Below the pieces are notes generated by a model, which searched no databases, was not told the origin of the DNA, and was given only the letters and a program-made list of their open reading frames with translations. Positions 55,673 to 64,000 of a stretch of 64,000 bases of DNA are shown piece by piece. This stretch comes from Halovibrio salipaludis (GTDB lineage Bacteria; Pseudomonadota; Gammaproteobacteria; Pseudomonadales; Oleiphilaceae): the NCBI RefSeq assembly GCF_002286965.1, contig NZ_NSKD01000009.1:1-64000 (forward strand), in the 5' to 3' direction. Positions within the stretch are counted from its first letter, which is position 1. Each line of letters opens with the position of its first letter. Both the position numbers and the translations under genes were made by a program.

Positions 55673-57169
55673 ATGAATAAAGAAATCCTGATGGTGGTCG
55701 AGGCCGTCTCGAACGAGAAGGACGTCGACAAGGACGTGATCTTCGAAGCGATCGAGATGGCGCTGGCAACAGCGGCCAAGAAGCGGTATGAGGACGAGGA
55801 AGCGGATCTGCGCGTCAGTGTTGACCGCAAGACCGGTGAGTATGAGACCTACCGCCGCTGGACCATCGTGGACAACGACGCGGTTCCGGCCCTGGGCACG
55901 GAACTGACGCTCCAGGAAGCGAACGAAATCGATGCGGCCCTGCAGCCCGGCGATGTCTACGAGGAGCAGGTTGAATCGGTCTCCTTCGGACGCATCGGAG
56001 CCCAGGCCGCCAAGCAGATCATCTTCCAGAAGGTGCGTGAGGCCGAGCGGGCACGGGTCGTCGACAGCTACCGTGATCGGGTGGGCGAGCTGATCTCCGG
56101 TTCGGTCAAGAAGGTGACGCGGGACAATGTCATCGTGGATCTGGGCAGCAACGCCGAAGCCCTGCTGCCGCGTGACCAGCTGATCCCGCGCGAAACCTTC
56201 CGCATGGGCGACCGGGTGCGCGCGCTGCTCAAGGAGATCCGCACCGATCACCGCGGCCCGCAGCTGATCCTGAGCCGAACAAGCCCGCAGATGCTCATTG
56301 AGCTGTTCCGCATTGAGGTGCCCGAGATCGCCGAGGAGCTGATCAACATCAAGGGCGCGGCACGTGATCCGGGCTCCCGCGCCAAGATCGCCGTGAAGAC
56401 GAACGATGGGCGTATCGACCCGGTCGGTGCCTGCGTTGGCATGCGTGGCGCCCGCGTCCAGGCGGTCTCCAATGAGCTTGGCGGTGAACGGGTGGATATC
56501 GTCACTTTTGATGACAATCCAGCCCAGCTGGTCATCAATGCCATGGCGCCCGCCGAGGTGGTCTCGATCGTGATCGATGAGGACACCCACTCCATGGAAG
56601 TGGCGGTCGCCGAGGATAACCTGGCCCAGGCCATCGGGCGTGGCGGTCAGAACGTACGTCTCGCGAGTGAGCTCACCGGCTGGGAGCTCAATGTCATGAC
56701 CGAGAGCGAGGCCGAGGAGAAACAGGAGCAGGAGGCGCAGAAGCTGGTCGAACACTTCCAGCGCTTCCTGGATGCGGACGAGGAACTCGCCCAGGTTCTG
56801 GTGGAGGAAGGCTTCACCACGCTTGAAGAGATCGCCTATGTGCCGCGTGACGAGATGCTGGCCATTGAAGGCTTTGATGAGGACCTGGTCGAGCAGCTGC
56901 GTGAACGTGCCCGTGACGGCATGCTGAACGAGGCGCTCGCATCGGGAACCGAGAGCCAGGAAGGCGGTGAACCCCAGGAGGACCTGCTCGGGATGGATGG
57001 TATGGATCCCGAACTGGCCCGGACGCTCGCTGGCAAGGGCATCTGCACGATGGAAGATCTGGCGGAGCAGTCCGTGGATGAGCTACTCGATATCGAGGGT
57101 ATGGATGAAGATCGCGCGGGTCAGCTCATCATGACCGCGCGCGCACCCTGGTTCGAGGGCCAGGAATAA
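55673..57169 (+). CDS. nusA: Transcription termination/antitermination factor NusA
   Basis: 498 residues: N-terminal RNA polymerase-binding domain ([16 protein letters not shown]), S1 domain ([20 protein letters not shown]), two KH domains ([39 protein letters not shown]) and two C-terminal acidic repeats ([34 protein letters not shown]). NusA controls pausing, termination and antitermination. It lies between rimP and infB, the universal order. Confidence 0.98.
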   Translation: MNKEILMVVEAVSNEKDVDKDVIFEAIEMALATAAKKRYEDEEADLRVSVDRKTGEYETYRRWTIVDNDAVPALGTELTLQEANEIDAALQPGDVYEEQVESVSFGRIGAQAAKQIIFQKVREAERARVVDSYRDRVGELISGSVKKVTRDNVIVDLGSNAEALLPRDQLIPRETFRMGDRVRALLKEIRTDHRGPQLILSRTSPQMLIELFRIEVPEIAEELINIKGAARDPGSRAKIAVKTNDGRIDPVGACVGMRGARVQAVSNELGGERVDIVTFDDNPAQLVINAMAPAEVVSIVIDEDTHSMEVAVAEDNLAQAIGRGGQNVRLASELTGWELNVMTESEAEEKQEQEAQKLVEHFQRFLDADEELAQVLVEEGFTTLEEIAYVPRDEMLAIEGFDEDLVEQLRERARDGMLNEALASGTESQEGGEPQEDLLGMDGMDPELARTLAGKGICTMEDLAEQSVDELLDIEGMDEDRAGQLIMTARAPWFEGQE

Positions 57170-57188
57170 TCGGGAGAGGAGGACCAGT

Positions 57189-59762
57189 ATGGCCGAAGTA
57201 ACAGTTAAGCAATTGGCCGAAGACGTAGGCGCTCCCGTTGATCGCTTGCTCCGTCAGTTCGAGGAAGCCGGCCTGAGCAAGCGGGCGGAAGACGATGTGG
57301 TTACGGACGAGGAAAAGCAGACCCTGCTTGCCTATCTGCGCCAGGGGACTGGCGGAGACAGCGGGCCGAGCAAGGTGACGCTCAAGCGCCGGACCACGAC
57401 CCAGCTGCGGACCGGCGGCGGCAGCCGCGGCGGCAGCGGCAAGACCGTGAACGTGGAAGTGCGCAAGAAACGCACCTACGTGAAGCGCTCGGAAGCCCAG
57501 GGGCAGCCGGAGAACGAGGCTGAACAGCAGGCGGAAGAAGCGGCGGCTGAAGCGCAGGCCCAGGAGGCCCCGCAGGCCGAGGAAGCGCCTGCTGAGCAGG
57601 CCGCTGAAACGGCTGAAGCCACGCAGCCTGCCGAACCCGAAGCGGAGACTTCCGAGGCTGCCGAGAGCGAACCGGCGGCGGAAGAACCTGCTGCCGAAGA
57701 GGAAGCGGCGCCCGCTCCTGAGCCGGTGAAAGAGGATACGCGTAAGCACGCCAGGAAGAAGAAGGGCAAGCCGGAACGCGACGACGACGAAGACAAGCAC
57801 AAGAACAAGGGCGGTAAGGCGGCTCAGAAAGGGCCCAAGAAGCCGCGTGTTGAGGAAGAACTGGCTGAGCTGGACGCACCGGAGGCTGAAGCCGAGCCGG
57901 AAGAGGCCGCTGCTGCCGTGGAAGAGCCGCGTAAGCCGCTGCGCTCCTCCCGCCGTAAGAAGCAGCAGCGCGAAAAGCGCCATGTTTTTGAAAAGCCGAC
58001 CAAGCCCAAGGTGCATGAAGTGGAAATTCCGGAAACCATCACGGTCGCTGAGCTCGCCCAGCGCATGGCCGTCAAGGCAGGCGAGGTCATCAAGACCCTG
58101 ATGGGCATGGGCGTCATGGCCACCATCAACCAGGCCCTGGATCAGGAAACAGCGATCCTTGTGGTCGAAGAGATGGGGCACAAGGCCAAGTCTGTCCGCG
58201 AGGACGAGATCGAAGAGGAAGTCCTCAGCGATATCGAATACGAGGGTGAAGCCGAGGCGCGCGCGCCGGTCATCAGTGTCATGGGGCACGTTGACCACGG
58301 CAAGACGTCACTGCTCGACTATATCCGCAAGACCAAGGTGGCCAGTGGCGAGTCCGGAGGCATCACACAGCACATCGGTGCCTACCACGTGGAAACCGGT
58401 CACGGCATGATCACCTTCCTGGATACGCCCGGCCACGCCGCGTTCTCGGAAATGCGTGCCCGCGGTGCCCAATCCACGGACATCGTCATTCTGGTGGTGG
58501 CGGCTGACGACGGCGTCATGCCCCAGACCAAGGAAGCGGTCCAGCACGCCCGCGCTGCCGGTGTGCCACTGGTGATTGCCGTGAACAAGATGGACAAGCC
58601 CCAGGCCGATCCGGACCGCGTCAAGAACGAGCTGGTCGGGATGGAAGTGGTTCCCGAGGAATGGGGCGGCGAGACCCAGTTCGTGCACGTCTCCGCCGAG
58701 ACCGGTGACGGCATCGACAATCTGCTGGAAGCGATTCTGCTGCAGGCTGAACTGCAGGAGCTCTCCGCCGTGCCCAATGGGCCGGCCAAGGGCACCGTGG
58801 TTGAGTCCAGCATGGAAAAGGGTCGCGGTTCGGTGGCAACCCTGCTGGTCCAGAACGGAACCATGCACAAGGGCGATGTCATTGTTGCCGGCATGTACTA
58901 TGGCCGCATCCGCGCCATGGTGGATGAAACCGGCAAGCAGGTTGAGACGGCAGGTCCTTCCATTCCGGTAGAGGTGCTGGGCCTCAATGGCACGCCCAAC
59001 GCCGGTGATGAATTCGTGCGCGTGGCGGACGAGAAGAAGGCCAAGGAGCTGGCCGAGTTCCGCCAGGAGAAAGAGCGCGAGCAGCGCCTCCACCGCCAGC
59101 AGGCAGCCAAGCTCGAGAACCTGTTCGAGAACATGGGCAAGGAGGAGGTCAAGACCCTCAATGTCATCGTGAAGGCCGACGTGCAGGGGTCCCTGGAGGC
59201 GCTTACCGGCGCACTGCAGGATCTGGGCAACGAGGAAGTGGAAGTCCAGGTGGTCTCCAGTGGCGTTGGCGGTATCACCGAGTCCGACATCAACCTGGCC
59301 ATCACCAGCAGCTCGGTGGTCTTTGGCTTCAACGTCCGTGCCACGCCGGCCGCCAAGAAGCAGGCGGAGCAGGAAGATGTGGATATGCGCTACTACAGCG
59401 TCATCTACAACCTGATCGATGACGTCAAGGCGGCGCTGACCGGCATGCTCAAGCCCGAGTTCCGCGAAGAGATCCTGGGGATCGCGGAAGTGCGCGATAC
59501 CTTCCGCTCCCCGCGCTTCGGTCAGGTGGCTGGCTGCATGGTCACCGAGGGCCACGTCTACCGGAACAAGCCCATCCGTGTGCTGCGTGACAACGTGGTG
59601 ATCTTCGAGGGCGAGCTCCAGTCCCTGCGCCGTTTCAAGGACGACGTCAACGAAGTGCGCAATGGCATGGAGTGCGGTATCGGTGTGAAGGGCTACGACG
59701 TGAAGGTCGGTGACCAGATCGAGGTCTTCGAACGGATCCAGGTTGAGCGCAAGCTCAACTGA
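57189..59762 (+). CDS. infB: Translation initiation factor IF-2
   Basis: 857 residues. The N-terminal region is long, with an IF2_N domain ([18 protein letters not shown]), then an Ala/Glu/Pro-rich low-complexity part and a basic stretch, and a second IF2_N ([20 protein letters not shown]). The G domain has GHVDHGKT (366-373), DTPGH and NKMD. Domains II, III and the fMet-tRNA-binding C domain follow ([16 protein letters not shown]). IF-2 brings the initiator tRNA to the 30S subunit. Confidence 0.98.
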   Translation: MAEVTVKQLAEDVGAPVDRLLRQFEEAGLSKRAEDDVVTDEEKQTLLAYLRQGTGGDSGPSKVTLKRRTTTQLRTGGGSRGGSGKTVNVEVRKKRTYVKRSEAQGQPENEAEQQAEEAAAEAQAQEAPQAEEAPAEQAAETAEATQPAEPEAETSEAAESEPAAEEPAAEEEAAPAPEPVKEDTRKHARKKKGKPERDDDEDKHKNKGGKAAQKGPKKPRVEEELAELDAPEAEAEPEEAAAAVEEPRKPLRSSRRKKQQREKRHVFEKPTKPKVHEVEIPETITVAELAQRMAVKAGEVIKTLMGMGVMATINQALDQETAILVVEEMGHKAKSVREDEIEEEVLSDIEYEGEAEARAPVISVMGHVDHGKTSLLDYIRKTKVASGESGGITQHIGAYHVETGHGMITFLDTPGHAAFSEMRARGAQSTDIVILVVAADDGVMPQTKEAVQHARAAGVPLVIAVNKMDKPQADPDRVKNELVGMEVVPEEWGGETQFVHVSAETGDGIDNLLEAILLQAELQELSAVPNGPAKGTVVESSMEKGRGSVATLLVQNGTMHKGDVIVAGMYYGRIRAMVDETGKQVETAGPSIPVEVLGLNGTPNAGDEFVRVADEKKAKELAEFRQEKEREQRLHRQQAAKLENLFENMGKEEVKTLNVIVKADVQGSLEALTGALQDLGNEEVEVQVVSSGVGGITESDINLAITSSSVVFGFNVRATPAAKKQAEQEDVDMRYYSVIYNLIDDVKAALTGMLKPEFREEILGIAEVRDTFRSPRFGQVAGCMVTEGHVYRNKPIRVLRDNVVIFEGELQSLRRFKDDVNEVRNGMECGIGVKGYDVKVGDQIEVFERIQVERKLN

Positions 59763-59774
59763 TCGGGAGTACTC

Positions 59775-60191
59775 ATGCCGCGTGAATTCAGTCGTGCCGA
59801 TCGGGTTGCCGACCAGATCCAGCGGGAGCTGGCGCAGCTGATCCAGCGGGAGGTCAAGGACCCCCGCCTGGGTATGATCAACATCAGTGAGGTGCGGGTA
59901 ACCCGGGACTTCGGTTACGCGGATATCTACATCACGCTGCTGAGCACCGAGGAACTGGACGAGAACAGCGAAGAGGTCCAGACCAGCCTGGAGGTTCTGC
60001 AACGGGCCTCCGGCTTCCTGCGGGGGCATCTGGGGAAATCCATGCGTCTGCGTGTGGTGCCCCAGCTGCGTTTCCGGTTTGACCGGCTTGCCGGCCAGAG
60101 CCGCCATATGGAATCACTGATCCGCAAGGCGGTGGCCAGTGACGAGCGCCGGAACGACGGGGATGACCCGGAGGACGGAGGCGGAGCTTGA
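59775..60191 (+). CDS. rbfA: Ribosome-binding factor RbfA
   Basis: 138 residues, KH-type fold: FSRADRVADQIQRELAQLIQ, VKDPRLGMINISEVRVTRDF and LRGHLGKSMRLRVVPQLRF with the kinked AxG/LxG region. RbfA acts in 16S rRNA 5'-end maturation and cold adaptation. Its stop overlaps the TTG of truB by 4 bases. Confidence 0.97.
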   Translation: MPREFSRADRVADQIQRELAQLIQREVKDPRLGMINISEVRVTRDFGYADIYITLLSTEELDENSEEVQTSLEVLQRASGFLRGHLGKSMRLRVVPQLRFRFDRLAGQSRHMESLIRKAVASDERRNDGDDPEDGGGA

Positions 60192-61105
60192 GCCGCAGAC
60201 GCCGCGGGGATGACATCAACGGCGTACTGGTACTCGACAAGCCCGCTGGGATGACCTCCAACGCCGCACTCCAGCAGATCCGGCGCCTTCTCAATGCTGC
60301 CCGGGCGGGGCACACCGGTGCCCTGGACCCGCTTGCAACCGGTGTTCTGCCACTCTGCTTCGGTGAGGCGACGAAGTTCGCCCAGCAGTTGCTGGAAGCG
60401 GACAAGACCTACCGCACCGTCGCCAGGCTCGGCCAGCGCACAACCACCAGTGATGCGGATGGCGAGATTGTCCAGGAGAGGGCGCTACCGTCAGTCCTGG
60501 ATGCAGAAGCCGTGGAGTCCGTTCTGGCGAGGTTCCGGGGGGCGATTGAGCAGGTGCCCTCCATGTATTCCGCTCTCAAGTACCAGGGCCGGCCGCTCTA
60601 CGAGTATGCCCGGGAGGGGCGAACCGTGCCTCGCGAGGCGCGGCCCATCCGTATTGATGAGCTGACGGTGCTGCGTCTTGAGGGGGATGAGCTGGAGCTG
60701 CGTGTGCGCTGCAGCAAGGGGACCTATATCCGGACCCTGGTGGATGATATTGGCGAGGCACTGGGGTGTGGGGCCCATGTGGCGGCGCTTCGCCGCGAGC
60801 AGGCCGGTCCCTTTGCGCTGACCCAGGCGTTGACCCTGGATGGCCTTGAGGCGATGGGGCGTACAGCAGCCCGGGAGTGGCTGCAGGCCGCGGATGTGCT
60901 GCTTTCAGACCTGCCGTCCACTGTTCTGGATAGCGCCCGGGCCGTATCGATTTCCAACGGCCAGGCTGTTACCATATCGCCCTCTGAATCCACGGTTGAC
61001 GGCCCCTGTCGGCTGTACGATCCGGATGGACGCTTCCTCGGCCTTGCAGAAGGCTCGGGGGAGATCATAAGACCCCGGCGGCTGATGCGCACCGGGGCGC
61101 AGTAA
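60188..61105 (+). CDS. truB: tRNA pseudouridine-55 synthase TruB
   Basis: 305 residues from a TTG start (60188), which overlaps rbfA and has GGAGG upstream. TruB makes pseudouridine 55 in the T loop of tRNA. The catalytic Asp lies in HTGALDPLATGVLPLC; other motifs are VLDKPAGMTSN, KTYRTVARLG and VRCSKGTYIRTLVDDIGEAL. A C-terminal PUA-like domain ends near AEGSGEIIRPRRLM. Confidence 0.97.
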   Translation: MSRRRRGDDINGVLVLDKPAGMTSNAALQQIRRLLNAARAGHTGALDPLATGVLPLCFGEATKFAQQLLEADKTYRTVARLGQRTTTSDADGEIVQERALPSVLDAEAVESVLARFRGAIEQVPSMYSALKYQGRPLYEYAREGRTVPREARPIRIDELTVLRLEGDELELRVRCSKGTYIRTLVDDIGEALGCGAHVAALRREQAGPFALTQALTLDGLEAMGRTAAREWLQAADVLLSDLPSTVLDSARAVSISNGQAVTISPSESTVDGPCRLYDPDGRFLGLAEGSGEIIRPRRLMRTGAQ

Positions 61106-61178
61106 GCATACGGTCGGGCTGTAGATATGCGCGGTCCGCTCCGTTTTCATTCAAAGCATATTCAGGAGAAATCAGAAA

Positions 61179-61448
61179 ATGGCACTGACCAACGAAGAAA
61201 AGCAGAAGATCGTTCAGGATTACCAGCGCGCCGAGGGCGACACCGGTTCCCCCGAAGTACAGATTGCGCTGCTGACCCACAACATCGTGAAGCTGCAGGA
61301 TCACTTCAAGGACAACAAGCAGGATCACCACTCGCGTCGCGGGCTGATCCGGATGGTCAACCAGCGCCGTAAGCTACTGGACTACCTCAAGCGCAAGAAC
61401 GCGGATCGCTACGTTGAGATGATCCGCAGCCTTGAGCTCAGGCGCTAA
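61179..61448 (+). CDS. rpsO: 30S ribosomal protein S15
   Basis: 89 residues, standard length: [40 protein letters not shown] and the C-terminal [14 protein letters not shown]15 binds 16S rRNA and the S6-S18 pair. It precedes pnp in the conserved rpsO-pnp order, with a terminator between them. Confidence 0.98.
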   Translation: MALTNEEKQKIVQDYQRAEGDTGSPEVQIALLTHNIVKLQDHFKDNKQDHHSRRGLIRMVNQRRKLLDYLKRKNADRYVEMIRSLELRR

Positions 61449-61464
61449 CGGTCAAAAACATTCT

Positions 61465-61492
61465 CGGCCAGACCCTCGGGTCTGGCCGTTTT
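61465..61492 (+). terminator. Terminator between rpsO and pnp
   Basis: An 11-bp stem (61465-61475 with 61478-61488) with a 2-nt loop is followed by TTTT. It is the counterpart of the rpsO terminator in E. coli, where part of the transcripts read through into pnp and are processed. Confidence 0.75.
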
Positions 61493-61527
61493 GGTTCTGA
61501 ACAACGAACGTCTGGAAAGGAGCAATT

Positions 61528-63651
61528 GTGAATCCAGTCAAGAAAACCTTCGAATTCGCAGGGTCCACCGTTACCCTCGAGACCGGTCGCATCGCGCGGC
61601 AGGCCACCAGCGCCGTCCTGGTCACCATGGACGACACCTCCGTTCTGGTTACCGTCATGGCGGACAAGGAACCGAGCCCGATGCCGTTCTTCCCGCTGGC
61701 GGTCCATTACGTTGAGAAGACCTACGCCGTGGGCAAGATCCCCGGTGGTTTCCTCAAGCGGGAAGGTCCTCTGTCGGAAAAGGAAACCCTGACCTCGCGC
61801 CTGATCGACCGGCCCATCCGGCCGCTGTTCAAGGACGGCTTCAAGCACGAGACCCAGGTGATCTGCACCGTCATGTCCTCGAACAAGAACGTGGACCCGG
61901 ACATTCCGGCCATGATCGGGGCGTCGGCGGCGCTGTCCATTTCCGGGCTGCCCTTTGAGGGGCCGATCGGCGGCGCGCGCGTTGGCTTCACGGATGAGGA
62001 GGGCTACTTCCTGAATCCGACCTACGAGAAGCTCGAGGAAAGCCGGCTCAACATGGTCGTGGCCGGCACCAGGGACGCCGTGCTGATGGTCGAATCCGAA
62101 GCGGACCGCCTGACCGAGGACCAGATGCTGGGTGCGGTGCTCTTCGCCCACAACGAGATGCAGACTGCGATCCAGGGCATCAATGAGTTCGTTGAGGATG
62201 TGAAGCCGACCTCCTGGAACTGGGAAGCCGAGCCCGAGAAGACCGAGCTGAAGGATCGCATCAGGGAGCAGTTCGGCAGCGAGATTGAGGCCGCCTACCA
62301 GGTCAAGGACAAGCTTGAGCGCCAGGAGACGCTGGGCGAGCTGAAGAACCGTGTGCTCGAAGCACTGGCGTCTGACGAAGAAGGTGGCGAACCCACCGAG
62401 AATGACGTGAAGGAATACTTCGGCAAGGTCGAGAAGGAAATCGTGCGTGGGCGCATCCTGCGTAACGAGCCGCGTATCGACGGACGTGACAACAACACGG
62501 TGCGCCCCATCGACGTGGAGGTCGGGCTGCTGCCCAATGCCCACGGTTCGGCACTGTTCACCCGTGGCGAAACCCAGGCGATCGTGACCACGACCCTGGG
62601 CACCGCCCGTGATGCCAAGATCGTGGATTCCCTCAAGGGCGAGAGCCGCGACCCCTTCCTGTTCCATTACAACTTTCCGTCCTACTCCGTGGGCGAGACC
62701 GGTCGCATGGGTCCCCCGGGGCGCCGTGAGATCGGTCATGGCCGGCTGGCGCGCCGTGGTGTCCAGGCGATCATGCCCAAGCATGATGATTTCCCCTACA
62801 CCATCCGCTGTGTCTCCGAGATCACCGAATCCAACGGCTCCAGCTCCATGGCTTCCGTCTGCGGCAGCAGTCTTGCGCTGATGGACGCCGGTGTGCCGGT
62901 TAAATCGCCCGTGGGCGGTATCGCGATGGGCCTGGTGAAAGAGGGCGAGGATTTCGCCGTCCTGACCGACATCCTGGGCGACGAGGACCACCTCGGCGAC
63001 ATGGACTTCAAGGTGGCGGGTACACCGGAAGCGGTGACTGCCCTGCAGATGGACATCAAGATCGCCGGGATCACCGAGGAGATCATGGAGATCGCCCTGC
63101 AGCGTGCCTATGAGGCCCGGCAGCATATCCTTGGCGAGATGGCCAAGGTCATTTCCGAGTCGCGCTCGGACGTTGCCCAGAATGCGCCCAAGATGCACAC
63201 CATGCACATCGACTCCGAGAAGATCCGCGATGTGATTGGCAAGGGTGGCGCCACCATCCGCTCGCTCTGCGAGGAAACCGGTGCCTCCATCGATATCGAG
63301 GACGATGGCACGGTCAAGATCTACGCGGAGAACTCCGAGCAGGTCGAGAAGGCCACGTTCCGTATCATGGAACTTACCGCCGACGTAGAGGTGGATCGAG
63401 TCTACCGTGGTCGGGTGGAGCGCATCGTGGACTTCGGTGCCTTCGTCAATCTGCTGCCCGGTAAGGATGGCCTGGTGCACATCAGCCAGATCGCCGACCG
63501 GCGCATTGAGAGTGTCCGCGAGGAGCTCACCGAGGGCCAGGAAGTGCTGGTCAAGGTGCTGGACGTGGACCAGCGTGGCCGCGTCAAGCTGAGCATGAAG
63601 GAGGTCACGGGCGATGAAGAGCCGGTGGACTTCCGTCTGCCCGGCGAGTAG
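61528..63651 (+). CDS. pnp: Polynucleotide phosphorylase
   Basis: 707 residues from a GTG start (61528) with AAAGGAG upstream. PNPase degrades RNA 3' to 5' with phosphate and belongs to the degradosome. Two RNase PH domains ([56 protein letters not shown]), then a KH domain ([19 protein letters not shown]) and an S1 domain ([20 protein letters not shown]). All conserved parts are present. Confidence 0.98.
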   Translation: MNPVKKTFEFAGSTVTLETGRIARQATSAVLVTMDDTSVLVTVMADKEPSPMPFFPLAVHYVEKTYAVGKIPGGFLKREGPLSEKETLTSRLIDRPIRPLFKDGFKHETQVICTVMSSNKNVDPDIPAMIGASAALSISGLPFEGPIGGARVGFTDEEGYFLNPTYEKLEESRLNMVVAGTRDAVLMVESEADRLTEDQMLGAVLFAHNEMQTAIQGINEFVEDVKPTSWNWEAEPEKTELKDRIREQFGSEIEAAYQVKDKLERQETLGELKNRVLEALASDEEGGEPTENDVKEYFGKVEKEIVRGRILRNEPRIDGRDNNTVRPIDVEVGLLPNAHGSALFTRGETQAIVTTTLGTARDAKIVDSLKGESRDPFLFHYNFPSYSVGETGRMGPPGRREIGHGRLARRGVQAIMPKHDDFPYTIRCVSEITESNGSSSMASVCGSSLALMDAGVPVKSPVGGIAMGLVKEGEDFAVLTDILGDEDHLGDMDFKVAGTPEAVTALQMDIKIAGITEEIMEIALQRAYEARQHILGEMAKVISESRSDVAQNAPKMHTMHIDSEKIRDVIGKGGATIRSLCEETGASIDIEDDGTVKIYAENSEQVEKATFRIMELTADVEVDRVYRGRVERIVDFGAFVNLLPGKDGLVHISQIADRRIESVREELTEGQEVLVKVLDVDQRGRVKLSMKEVTGDEEPVDFRLPGE

Positions 63652-63700
63652 TCATCAGCGACCACGGCGCCTTCGGGCGCCGGCCCTGATATCCGAAAAA

Positions 63701-63726
63701 AGGGTGGCTCCGGCCACCCTTTTTTT
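63701..63726 (+). terminator. Terminator of pnp
   Basis: An 8-bp stem (63701-63708 with 63713-63720), 4-nt loop and six T residues (63721-63726). Six A residues before the stem also allow leftward termination. Confidence 0.9.
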
Positions 63727-63749
63727 CTGTGTGCGTATCAGTCGCGCAT

Positions 63750-63774
63750 AAAAAAGGCCACCGCGTGGGTGGCC
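63750..63774 (-). terminator. Terminator for the leftward gene at the window end
   Basis: Read leftward, a 7-bp stem (63774-63768 with 63762-63756) precedes a run of six T residues (63755-63750). It is convergent with the pnp terminator and probably ends transcription of the gene at 63895. Confidence 0.8.
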
Positions 63775-63894
63775 AATGGGCTCTACTCAGATGACAGGAA
63801 TTCTGAGGATCGGATGCGCCGCAACCGATAATTCATAGTCTAGTTCCCACAGCTCAGGGCGCTATAGCGGTTTGTCCGTACGTGCTACAACGGA

Positions 63895-64000
63895 TCAGTG
63901 CGCCCTCCGCCGTGGTGAATCCTCAAAGCACACCCGGTAAACATCGGTGTACTCCTTGGCGAAGTGCACCTCCATACCTTCCTTCAGGTAATCCGGAAGT
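63895..64000 (-). CDS. C-terminal end of a possible Lon-type ATP-dependent protease (partial)
   Basis: The last 34 codons of a leftward gene that enters from the right edge: LPDYLKEGMEVHFAKEYTD, then VYRVCFEDSPRRRAH and TGA. The pattern P-x-x-hydrophobic-(R/K)EG-(hydrophobic)-x-(V/F)H...(D/E)V resembles the extreme C terminus of Lon proteases, where a proteolytic domain ends with a strand and the DEV helix. The assignment rests on this short stretch only. The catalytic Ser and Lys lie outside the window. Confidence 0.45.
   Translation of the reverse strand, partial: LPDYLKEGMEVHFAKEYTDVYRVCFEDSPRRRAH

Overview
The window looks like chromosome from a gammaproteobacterium of fairly high GC. 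The right half (about 30.7-64 kb) is conserved housekeeping DNA in an order familiar from that class: ssrA and smpB, ratA-rnfH, bamE and fur, recN, grpE-dnaK-dnaJ, dapB-carA-carB-greA, yhbY and rlmE, ftsH-folP-glmM-tpiA-secG, tRNA-Leu(GAG), rimP-nusA-infB-rbfA-truB-rpsO-pnp. The last bases hold the tail of what may be a Lon-type protease. The tmRNA tag (ANDDNYALAA), a Pseudomonas-like Fur without the CxxC motif and a SNF-family sodium symporter between smpB and ratA fit Gammaproteobacteria. A narrower family assignment would be a guess.

The left half (1-30.7 kb) is accessory and mosaic. At the edge an IS66-like element has truncated a gene of unknown function. From 2.7 to 11.35 kb lies a minus-strand defence operon: hsdM, hsdS, a GIY-YIG/DUF4357 protein, a tiny ORF, an Abi_2/HEPN abortive-infection protein, then hsdR. 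A second defence unit, the DarT-DarG DNA ADP-ribosylation toxin-antitoxin pair, sits at 14.8-16.5 kb, followed by an unusual membrane protein with a C-terminal helix-hairpin-helix. Between them are a YbjQ-like protein, an IS3 relic and a LysR regulator divergent from a DUF1127-like protein. From 18 to 24.7 kb the genes look like ordinary chromosomal ones: a frameshifted EamA transporter, a two-component system bracketed by two PepSY proteins and a cytochrome b561, a deaminase and an MFS exporter.

From 24.9 to 30.7 kb lies a compact integrated element: an inovirus Gp2-like protein, a Rep_1-like rolling-circle initiator whose metal-binding histidine motif is altered, an AlpA regulator, a double winged-helix protein with TAAACG repeats in front of it, an orphan protein and a P4-type integrase. 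The integrase abuts the 3' end of ssrA, the classical attachment site of such elements. I could not find the other attachment site.

The most unusual arrangement is at ssrA. Its promoter and first 87 nucleotides lie inside the 3' end of a same-strand wax ester synthase/diacylglycerol acyltransferase reading frame, so one stretch of DNA is read both as protein and as tmRNA. Other regulation visible in the sequence includes a leader ORF with competing hairpins before carA, a hairpin-rich leader ending in a terminator before rimP-nusA, a sigma-32 promoter before grpE and LexA boxes before recN. I saw no CRISPR array and no rRNA gene.
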